Shown here: positions 57,439-64,000 of the stretch, piece after piece
Position numbering within the stretch: the first letter of the stretch is position 1
Layout of the letters: every line of letters begins with the position of its first letter
NCBI GenBank assembly: GCA_949296575.1
Contig: CASFPE010000035.1
Coordinates: 1-64,000 of the forward strand
DNA from: an uncultured Bacteroides sp.
GTDB lineage: Bacteria; Bacteroidota; Bacteroidia; Bacteroidales; Bacteroidaceae
DNA: 64,000 nucleotides
Reading direction: 5' to 3'
Translations under genes and position numbers: made by a program
The notes under the pieces: model-generated
Database searches by the model: none
Told to the model about the DNA's origin: nothing
Seen by the model: only the letters and a program-made list of their open reading frames with translations

Positions 57439-58296
57439 TTATCCATATATTATTTTCCCATTCTCGTCCTTGTATTCATCCAAGCCTTTCTCATAAGTGG
57501 CCATCGCACGCAAGCTCATGCCGACGCTTGAAAAGCCTCCGTCATGGTAAAGAGTCTGCATGGTCACTTTGCGCGTCAGGTCAGAGAACATGACAATGCA
57601 ATAATCCGCGCATTCTGCTGCCGAAGCATTGCCTAATGGAGACATCCGATTGGCAAAATCAAAAAGCTTGTCGATGCCTTTCACGCCGGAACCGGCTGTA
57701 GTCATCGTGGGCGATTGCGAGATGGCATTCACACGCACATGATGCTCGCGCCCGTAAATATATCCGAAGCTGCGGGCAATGGATTCCAATAAAGCCTTTG
57801 CATCGGCCATGTCGTTGTAGCCATAAAAGGTGCGCTGTGCCGCCACATAACTCAAAGTGACGATAGAGCCGTATTCCGCAATGGCATCCATCTTCTTCGC
57901 CACCTGTATCATCTTGTGGAACGACACGGCCGAGATATCCAATGTTTTATTCAGAAAGTCATAATCCAAATCATCATACGTGCGCTTTTTCCGGACATTC
58001 GGGGACATCCCGATTGAATGAAGCACAAAATCAATCTGGCCGCCCAGCACTTCCATGGAACGTTTGAACACATTTTCCAGATCTTCCACACTGGTTGCGT
58101 CTGCCGGAATCACCTCGCAATGCAATTTTTCAGACAAAGCGGAAACTTCACCCATGCGCACTGCCACCGGAGTGTTGGACAGCGTGATCGTCGCACCTTC
58201 TTCCACCGCCCGTTCCGCCACTTTCCATGCAATTGATTGTTCATTCAAAGCACCGAAAACAATACCTTTCTTCCCTTTCAATAAATTGTAGCTCAT
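57439..58296 (-). CDS. fabI: Enoyl-[acyl-carrier-protein] reductase (NADH), FabI
   Basis: The 285-residue short-chain dehydrogenase completes each fatty-acid elongation cycle. The FabI-type cofactor site GKKGIVFGALNEQSIAWKVAE (8-28) and the active-site pair Tyr160-x6-Lys167 (YNDMADAK) are present, with the RVNAISQSPTMTTAGSG segment. The C-terminus (TYEKGLDEYKDENGKIIYG) is longer than in E. coli. A TATCTTTG box (minus strand, 58323-58330) lies 26 bases upstream. Confidence 0.95.
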   Translation of the reverse strand: MSYNLLKGKKGIVFGALNEQSIAWKVAERAVEEGATITLSNTPVAVRMGEVSALSEKLHCEVIPADATSVEDLENVFKRSMEVLGGQIDFVLHSIGMSPNVRKKRTYDDLDYDFLNKTLDISAVSFHKMIQVAKKMDAIAEYGSIVTLSYVAAQRTFYGYNDMADAKALLESIARSFGYIYGREHHVRVNAISQSPTMTTAGSGVKGIDKLFDFANRMSPLGNASAAECADYCIVMFSDLTRKVTMQTLYHDGGFSSVGMSLRAMATYEKGLDEYKDENGKIIYG

Positions 58297-58558
58297 AACT
58301 CCTTAATCGTTAAATTTGGTTGCAAAGATACAAACAATATAATAAACAAACGAATAATTTGCATGCAAATAGCAAAAAAGGCAATTATTACCACCCTGTC
58401 GGCTCCATGCACAAGCAAATTTTGGCAATTCAATTAAAAAATACACCTAAACCAACAATTCCTACACATGCATCTTCTATATTCGTTCTTTCTTTGCACT
58501 CAACAATTAAGAGGTTTTTTCATAGTATTTATTAAAGGTTAGAATTAGGTTAACATGG
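58297..58558. other. Intergenic region between fabI and the GH28 gene
   Basis: Apart from the fabI promoter at its left end, this AT-rich stretch shows no open frame with family character and no second strong promoter. The hairpin at 58559-58613 follows it. Confidence 0.4.
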
Positions 58559-58613
58559 ATTATTATTGCTTTCGCAAACCACTCGTGAGAGCCGTTTGCG
58601 AAAGAATAATAAT
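58559..58613 (+). promoter_or_regulatory. Long stem-loop in the leader of the GH28 gene
   Basis: ATTATTATT-G-CTTTCGCAAAC (58559-58579) pairs with GTTTGCGAAAGAATAATAAT (58594-58613), giving a 20-bp stem with one bulged G. The loop contains an inner CTC/GAG pair. No T run follows, so it is more likely an operator or mRNA structure than a terminator. Confidence 0.6.
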
Positions 58614-58668
58614 GAAAAACGCCTCTATGCATCGTGCTTGAAACTATTAATCTTATTCACATATACTC

Positions 58669-60294
58669 ATGAACAGACATTTGAACAAGTATCTATTCTT
58701 ATCGATTGCATGCCTTGCGCCGTTCATTTACGGTTGCCAAGGAAATACGCAGAAAAGCGCCGAATCTTCAGCATTGGCAGAAATGGCCGCCACTTACCAA
58801 GACGTTCCTTTCGAAATGCCGCAAGTGGAAAGACCCGTTTTCCCGGATTACGAAGTAAGCATCACGGAGTTTGGCGCCAAGAGCGACGGATACACCCTCA
58901 ATACAGAAGCTATCAATGCCGCCATCCAGCATGTGAACGAAAAAGGAGGCGGGAAAGTCGTCATCCCCGAAGGATTATGGTACACAGGCCCCATCGTATT
59001 GTTGGATAATGTAAACCTGTATACAGAAAAGAATGCTTTGGTGGTTTTCACCGATGATTATACGGCATATCCCATTGTAAAGACTTCATTCGAAGGCTTG
59101 GACACACGCCGTTGCCAATCCCCCATCTCTGCATGGGAAGCTGAGAACATTGCCATCACTGGATTCGGAACATTCGATGGCGCAGGCGACAGTTGGCGTC
59201 CGGTAAAAAAAGGAAAGATGACCGCTTCCCAATGGAAGAAGCTCCTTGCTTCCGGCGGCGTTGTTGATGAAAAAGGAGAAATATGGTATCCCAGCGAAGG
59301 TTCCTACAAAGGAGCAATGGCTTGCGAGAACTTCAACAATCCGGTCGGCATCGAAACAGACGAGGAATGGGAAAGCATCCACCAATGGTTGCGCCCTGTG
59401 CTGCTCAACATTGTGAAATCCAAAAAAGTGCTGCTCGAAGGCGTTACTTTCAAGAATTCACCCAGCTGGTGCCTCCACCCGCTGTCATGCGAAGATATCA
59501 CCATCAACAATGTAAAGGTGTTCAACCCATGGTACTCGCAAAACGGAGATGCATTGGACTTGGAATCCTGCAAGAATGCCATTATCACCAACTGTCTCTT
59601 TGACGCAGGCGATGATGCCATCTGCATCAAATCCGGGAAAGATGAAGACGGCCGCAAGCGGGGCGAACCTTGCCAAAACGTGATTGTACGCAACAACACG
59701 GTGCTTCACGGGCATGGAGGCTTCGTGGTAGGCAGCGAGATGTCGGGCGGCGTGAAGAACATTTATGTGACCGACTGCACATTCTTAGGCACAGATGTTG
59801 GTTTGCGCTTCAAAAGCACACGTGGGCGCGGCGGTGTTGTGGAAGGCATTTACATCAACAACATCAACATGATCAACATCCCCGGCGAGCCATTGCTGTT
59901 CGATTTGTTCTATGGCGGGAAAGCACCGGAAGACGTAACAGCCGAAGACTTGGCCAACAACGAGAAAGCAGCGATTCCGCCCGTCACGGAAGAAACGCCG
60001 GTATTCAAAGACATCCATATCAAGAATGTATATTGCAAAGGTTCCGGAAGGGCCATGTTCTTCAACGGATTGCCTGAAATGAAAATCCAAAACGTAAGCA
60101 TCGAAGACGTGGTCATCACCGATGCAGCAGAAGGTGCTGTACTGAGCCATGCCGACGGCGTAACCATGAAAAACATCTTGATTGAACCTACTAAAGGGCC
60201 GGAAGCAAAGATGAAGAATGTAAGCAATGTCACTATCAATGACAAACAACTGCCTGCCGTAGGAGAAAAAGAACAGACTTTCAGTTTTAAATAG
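58669..60294 (+). CDS. GH28 polygalacturonase-like lipoprotein
   Basis: The 541-residue lipoprotein (FIYGC, Cys about 23) has the right-handed beta-helix of GH28. Signature residues are NGDALDL (292-298), DAGDDAICIK (312-321), GHGGFVVGSE (348-357) and RFKSTRGRGG (380-389), covering the three catalytic Asp and the substrate His and Arg. It would cut galacturonan or rhamnogalacturonan backbones at the cell surface or in the periplasm. The DUF4861 and GH43 genes follow on the same strand. No SusC/SusD pair is nearby. Confidence 0.92.
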   Translation: MNRHLNKYLFLSIACLAPFIYGCQGNTQKSAESSALAEMAATYQDVPFEMPQVERPVFPDYEVSITEFGAKSDGYTLNTEAINAAIQHVNEKGGGKVVIPEGLWYTGPIVLLDNVNLYTEKNALVVFTDDYTAYPIVKTSFEGLDTRRCQSPISAWEAENIAITGFGTFDGAGDSWRPVKKGKMTASQWKKLLASGGVVDEKGEIWYPSEGSYKGAMACENFNNPVGIETDEEWESIHQWLRPVLLNIVKSKKVLLEGVTFKNSPSWCLHPLSCEDITINNVKVFNPWYSQNGDALDLESCKNAIITNCLFDAGDDAICIKSGKDEDGRKRGEPCQNVIVRNNTVLHGHGGFVVGSEMSGGVKNIYVTDCTFLGTDVGLRFKSTRGRGGVVEGIYINNINMINIPGEPLLFDLFYGGKAPEDVTAEDLANNEKAAIPPVTEETPVFKDIHIKNVYCKGSGRAMFFNGLPEMKIQNVSIEDVVITDAAEGAVLSHADGVTMKNILIEPTKGPEAKMKNVSNVTINDKQLPAVGEKEQTFSFK

Positions 60295-60331
60295 GAATAC
60301 ATAGTAATTCGCCACCCAGTGGCAGAAAAGC

Positions 60332-60380
60332 AAAGGAATGTTATCTCAATGGGAATACAAGATAACATTCCTTTTTCTTT
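60332..60380 (+). terminator. Terminator between GH28 and DUF4861 genes
   Basis: Arms AAAGGAATGTTATCT (60332-60346) and AGATAACATTCCTTT (60360-60374) form a 15-bp stem followed by TTTCTTT. The -7 box of the next gene (TAACTTTG, 60395-60402) comes right after. Confidence 0.85.
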
Positions 60381-60424
60381 CCCGCTCTTTTCCCTAACTT
60401 TGTGCATCAAAAAACATTACCGAT

Positions 60425-61636
60425 ATGAACAAACGATTCATCATTTCCGCACTTGGCATCTGTTCGTGCGCCTTGCTATGGGCCGAAACGCACAACATTG
60501 AAGTCCAAATAGAGAATCCTTGGGACAAGCCACAGGCAGACGCGCCTGTTTCCATCACGCTTTCCGAAGTGAAAGCGCCATTTGCCATCCAATCTGCCGT
60601 GGTAAAGGAGGGCGCCACCGAAATCCCCTCGCAATTGGACGACTTGAACGGCGACGAGCAATTCGACGAATTGGCTTTCGTGATTGACATGCCCGCCAAC
60701 GCCGAAAAGACAGTCACCATCACTTTCTCCTCTGAAAAGTCCGGCAAGAAATATCCTTCAAGGGTATATGCCACTTTGAAGCTGCGCGACAGAAAGGGAA
60801 ACAAGCATGTGCCTATCCAGTCATTGACCGTTCCCGGAAGCAGCAATGTGTACAACATGGTGTACCCCCACGGCCCGGCCTTTGAATCGGAACTGGTGGC
60901 CTACCGCGTGTATTTCAACGAGAAACAGACACTTGACCCCTACGGGAAGTTCCACAAAGGCCTGGAGATTGAAGAAAGCGTGTTCTATCCCAATGACGAG
61001 CAGCTGGCCAAAGGCTTTGGCGACGACGTGCTGCGCGTGTTCGACAGTTGCGGCCCCGGCACATTGAAAGGCTGGGATGGCGAAAAAGCCACCCACATCA
61101 AGCCGGTGGGCAGCCGCACGGAAAGCATCCTGGCCTACGGTCCTGTGCGCACCATCGTGGAAATCATCGACAAAGATTGGGAATACCAAGGCACCACACT
61201 GACCATGACCACCCGCTACATCCTCTATGCAGGCCATCGCGACGTGGAGACGCAAGTATCGTTCAACCGCCCGCTACGGAAAGAAACTTTCTGCACCGGC
61301 GTGCAAAACATCATCGGCTCCACATCCTATTCCGACCATGAAGGGTTAGTGGCCTGCTGGGGCACGGACTGGCCGGTCAACGACACCGTGAAATATGCCA
61401 AAGAGACAGTGGGACTGGCCACTTGCATCCCGCAAAAATACGTCCAAAAGGAAATGGAAGACGGCAGCAACTACCTCTACCTTATCGGGGCTGAAGGAGA
61501 AAGCGGATTCCGCTACCACCTGATGTTCACCTCCACGAAAGAGACATTCGGATACAAAGACGACGAAGAATGGTTTGCCTATGCCCGCGAGTGGAAACAA
61601 CAGTTGGAACACCCTTGCCGCATCCGCATCCAATAA
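60425..61636 (+). CDS. DUF4861 protein of pectin-degradation clusters
   Basis: The 403-residue protein has a signal peptide (about 1-20) and the DUF4861 layout: an N-terminal beta-domain (VQIENPWDKPQADAPVSI) and a beta-sandwich resembling sugar-binding or mutarotase-like folds (YPHGPAFESELVAYRVYFNEKQTLDPYGK). The family is regularly encoded with pectate- and rhamnogalacturonan-degrading enzymes; its activity is not firmly known. It has its own -7 box at 60395-60402 and terminators on both sides. Confidence 0.8.
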   Translation: MNKRFIISALGICSCALLWAETHNIEVQIENPWDKPQADAPVSITLSEVKAPFAIQSAVVKEGATEIPSQLDDLNGDEQFDELAFVIDMPANAEKTVTITFSSEKSGKKYPSRVYATLKLRDRKGNKHVPIQSLTVPGSSNVYNMVYPHGPAFESELVAYRVYFNEKQTLDPYGKFHKGLEIEESVFYPNDEQLAKGFGDDVLRVFDSCGPGTLKGWDGEKATHIKPVGSRTESILAYGPVRTIVEIIDKDWEYQGTTLTMTTRYILYAGHRDVETQVSFNRPLRKETFCTGVQNIIGSTSYSDHEGLVACWGTDWPVNDTVKYAKETVGLATCIPQKYVQKEMEDGSNYLYLIGAEGESGFRYHLMFTSTKETFGYKDDEEWFAYAREWKQQLEHPCRIRIQ

Positions 61637-61669
61637 CTCACGAACTCATTTCTCTTTTATACATTGACC

Positions 61670-61713
61670 CCCGGCTTTCCTGCACCGTTTGTGCAGGAAA
61701 GCCGGGATTTTCC
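61670..61713 (+). terminator. Intrinsic terminator after the DUF4861 gene
   Basis: Arms CCCGGCTTTCCTGCAC (61670-61685) and GTGCAGGAAAGCCGGG (61691-61706) form a perfect 16-bp stem with a five-base loop, followed by ATTTTCC. Confidence 0.85.
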
Positions 61714-61869
61714 ATCCCCTCCCCACGCAACCATGCTGTGGAAAACAAAATTTACACATCCCTAACAAATGTTACACCAAAAGGGGCAATTCCTGCACCC
61801 GTCATTTTAAAAGATATTCCTATCTTTGGACAATCAATATTTTTCAACCAACAAAGAAAGGAACTACAC

Positions 61870-63543
61870 ATGAAAAGACTGAAACTTGTGCTGGGACTTT
61901 GCCTCCTTGCAAGCCTGCCGATGACGGCGCAAAACTATGTTTCCGAGGTATGGGTAGCCGACCAAGGAGACGGGACTTACAAGAACCCGGTGCTGTATGC
62001 CGATTATTCCGACCCTGACGTTTGCCGCGTGGGCGATGATTTTTACATGACTTCATCCAGTTTCAACTGCCTGCCGGGGTTGCAAATCCTGCATTCCAAG
62101 GATTTGGTCAACTGGAGCATCATCGGAGCAGCCGTGCCAACCACGCTGCAACCCGCAACAATGCCGGAACGCCCACAGCATGGCAACCACATCTGGGCGC
62201 CGTGCATCCGCTATCATAACGGCGAATTTTACATCTTCTGGGGCGACCCCGACCAAGGCATCTACATGGTGAAGGCCAAAAACCCGGAAGGGCCGTGGGA
62301 TGAACCCGTATTGGTGAAGGCCGTCAAAGGCATCATCGACACCACGCCCCTGTGGGACGACGACGGCCGCGTCTATCTGGCGCATGCCTATGCCGGAAGC
62401 CGCGCCGGCCTGAAAAGCGTGATTGCCGTGTGCGAACTGAATGCCGATGCCACAAAGGCCATCACCCCCAGCCGCATTGTATTCGACGGGCATGAGAAAC
62501 ACCAGACTTGCGAGGGGCCGAAATTCTATAAAAAAGACGGCTACTATTACCTGTTCTTCCCTGCCGGAGGCGTGCCGACAGGCTGGCAGGTCGTGGCACG
62601 TTCCAAGAATGTTTACGGCCCGTATGAGGACCGAATCGTATTGGCACAGGGCGACAGCGAAGTAAACGGCCCGCACCAAGGGGGATGGGTGGACACGCCT
62701 ACGGGCGAAGACTGGTTCATGCACTTCCAGGACGTGGGAGCTTACGGGCGGCTCGTGCATCTGCAACCGATGAAATGGGTGGACGGATGGCCGGTTATCG
62801 GCGTGGATGAGGACGGAGACGGCTGCGGCACCCCGGTATCCACCTACAAGAAACCGAACGTGGGGCAAACTTACCCCGTCTGCACCCCGCAAGAAAGCGA
62901 TGAGTTCAACGGATTCACCTTGTCGCCGCAATGGCAATGGCATGCCAACATCAACGACAAATGGGCATACTATGCCGGCGACAAGGGATATGTGCGCCTC
63001 TACTCCTATCCGGTGGTGGACGACTACAAGAGCTTGTGGGACGTGGCCAACCTGTTGTTGCAGAAAACACCCGCGCCCAACTTCACCGCTACCATGAAGC
63101 TGACCTTCACGCCTTCGCCAAAATACACCGGCGAACGCACGGGACTCGTGGTGATGGGGCGCGACTATGCCGCCCTTGTATTGGAAAACACGGAGAACGG
63201 ACTGGTGCTTTCGCAGGTGGAATGCAAGAAAGCCGACTCCGGGAAACCTGAAAAAGTGAACGAAAGCACCCCGCTTGCCAACTCCACGGTGTACCTGAAA
63301 GCGCGCTTCAGCACGGATTTCGAGAAGATTTCCAAAAGCGAGGGCGGACACGACCTCGTGGTGATGTGCGAGTTCAGCTACAGCACCGACGGCAAACGCT
63401 ACAAGAAGTTAGGCACGCCGTTCCAAGTGCGTGAAGGCAAATGGATAGGCGCAAAGATAGGAACTTTCTGCACCCGCCCGGCCATGGTGACCAACGATGG
63501 CGGATGGGCCGACGTGGATTGGTTCCGGATTACCAAGAAATAA
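61870..63543 (+). CDS. GH43-family glycosidase (arabinan/xylan-type)
   Basis: The 557-residue secreted enzyme (signal peptide about 1-20) has a five-bladed GH43 beta-propeller. The catalytic base lies in ADYSDPDVCR (about 44-53), the pKa modulator in DTTPLWDDDG, and the acid in TCEGPKFYKKDG. The C-terminal 200 residues form a beta-sandwich of the GH43 beta-xylosidase C2 / DUF1349 type. It probably removes arabinose or xylose side chains from pectin or arabinoxylan. The start at 61870 is chosen because TATCTTTG at 61821-61828 and a terminator at 61670-61713 exclude earlier starts. Confidence 0.9.
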   Translation: MKRLKLVLGLCLLASLPMTAQNYVSEVWVADQGDGTYKNPVLYADYSDPDVCRVGDDFYMTSSSFNCLPGLQILHSKDLVNWSIIGAAVPTTLQPATMPERPQHGNHIWAPCIRYHNGEFYIFWGDPDQGIYMVKAKNPEGPWDEPVLVKAVKGIIDTTPLWDDDGRVYLAHAYAGSRAGLKSVIAVCELNADATKAITPSRIVFDGHEKHQTCEGPKFYKKDGYYYLFFPAGGVPTGWQVVARSKNVYGPYEDRIVLAQGDSEVNGPHQGGWVDTPTGEDWFMHFQDVGAYGRLVHLQPMKWVDGWPVIGVDEDGDGCGTPVSTYKKPNVGQTYPVCTPQESDEFNGFTLSPQWQWHANINDKWAYYAGDKGYVRLYSYPVVDDYKSLWDVANLLLQKTPAPNFTATMKLTFTPSPKYTGERTGLVVMGRDYAALVLENTENGLVLSQVECKKADSGKPEKVNESTPLANSTVYLKARFSTDFEKISKSEGGHDLVVMCEFSYSTDGKRYKKLGTPFQVREGKWIGAKIGTFCTRPAMVTNDGGWADVDWFRITKK

Positions 63544-63587
63544 CATTCTTTTCATGGTAAAAGATTCGAATCAATAATGATTCCCCG

Positions 63588-63622
63588 CGCGGCTGCTTCG
63601 TGAGAAGCGGCCGCGTTTTTTT
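63588..63622 (+). terminator. Intrinsic terminator after the GH43 gene
   Basis: Arms CGCGGCTGCTTC (63588-63599) and GAAGCGGCCGCG (63604-63615) form a 12-bp stem (one G-U pair) with a four-base loop and seven T. Confidence 0.9.
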
Positions 63623-63695
63623 GCGCCCCGACGCTCCGCGCCCCGACGTTTTTCCCTGATTATTCCTAACTTTGCCGCAAACATCCGAAAACGAT

Positions 63696-64000
63696 ATGAA
63701 AAAACTGCTCATTTTCGACTTGGACGGGACGCTGCTCAACACCATTGCCGACCTCGCGCAAAGCACCAACCACGCGTTGGAGAAGAACGGCTTCCCCCCG
63801 CACGAGACGGACGAATACCGCTTCTTCGTGGGCAACGGCATCAACAAGCTTTTTGAACGCGCCCTGCCGCAGGAAGCAAGAACCGAAGAAAACATCGGCC
63901 TCATCCGAAAGGATTTCCTCGCTTTCTACGACCGCCACAACACGGACTACAGCCGCCCCTACCCCGGCATCCCGCAACTGCTCCGCACATTGCAAGGGAA
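63696..64000 (+). CDS. HAD-superfamily phosphatase, phosphoglycolate-phosphatase-like (partial)
   Basis: The frame starts KKLLIFDLDGTLLNT, the HAD motif I with both Asp residues, and continues for 101 residues to the window edge through a cap domain (ETDEYRFFVGNGINKLFERAL). It looks like Gph-type phosphoglycolate phosphatases, but motifs II-IV are outside the window. A -7 box TAACTTTG lies at 63667-63674, 22 bases before the ATG. The substrate cannot be determined. Confidence 0.85.
   Translation, partial: MKKLLIFDLDGTLLNTIADLAQSTNHALEKNGFPPHETDEYRFFVGNGINKLFERALPQEARTEENIGLIRKDFLAFYDRHNTDYSRPYPGIPQLLRTLQG

Noticed and set aside
62053..63351. 432-codon minus-strand open frame opposite the GH43 gene
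   Set aside because: Complete antisense overlap with a well-supported glycosidase.

Overview
The window is chromosomal DNA from a member of the Bacteroidales (Bacteroidota), most likely a gut Bacteroidaceae-like species. The evidence is a set of Bacteroidota-type promoters (TTTG, about 19 bp, TAnnTTTG) in front of many genes, lack of Shine-Dalgarno leaders, two-subunit methylmalonyl-CoA mutase, meso-diaminopimelate dehydrogenase, a fimbrillin/FISUMP cell-surface lipoprotein, a GldB-family lipoprotein, secreted dipeptidyl peptidase IV and a pectin-type glycosidase cluster. Most genes have roughly balanced GC; an island at about 38.2-46.3 kb is clearly more AT-rich. No rRNA, tRNA, complete insertion sequence or CRISPR array was seen.

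Layout. 1-89: 5' end of a tyrosine recombinase running off the left edge. 0.4-9.4 kb: exopolysaccharide operon on the minus strand (export SLBB protein, chain-length regulator, lipid-carrier sugar-phosphate transferase, flippase, a remnant AlbA/RecG-like gene, EpsG-like polymerase, acyltransferase), with no sugar-adding glycosyltransferase. 9.8-12.9 kb: HdeD-like membrane protein, then a lone trpB behind a textbook attenuator (18-codon leader peptide with three tandem Trp codons plus an intrinsic terminator), then an outer-membrane barrel protein. 13.1-18.5 kb: type I asparaginase, a metA-U32 peptidase operon, and a membrane glycosyltransferase. 18.5-24.4 kb: five-gene MacAB/TolC-like export operon. 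24.8-30.1 kb: GIN-domain lipoprotein and mutAB. 30.4-38.1 kb: AspT-like transporter, fimbrillin-FISUMP lipoprotein, aroA, an AlbA-domain protein, malate dehydrogenase and Ddh.

38.2-46.3 kb is an AT-rich accessory island: a lipoprotein followed by a membrane-anchored SF1 helicase with a nuclease-like insert, a secreted unknown, HigBA, a small caspase/CHAT-like protein with a His-Gly...Cys pair, the housekeeping mazG, and an AbiEii-type nucleotidyltransferase with its partner. 46.8-58.3 kb is housekeeping: valS, nagB, a flavodiiron protein, a radical SAM protein, DPP IV-lipA, and fabI-gldB-like-rRNA-methylase-like. 58.7-63.5 kb: GH28, DUF4861 and GH43 enzymes for pectic polysaccharides, each behind its own promoter or terminator. 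The window ends inside a phosphoglycolate-phosphatase-like HAD gene.

The most interesting features are the trp attenuator on an isolated trpB, the defence-like island whose two plus-strand units share near-identical promoters, and five intergenic arrays of short repeats with 21-23 bp periodicity, two of which belong to one dispersed composite element placed directly after minus-strand stop codons.
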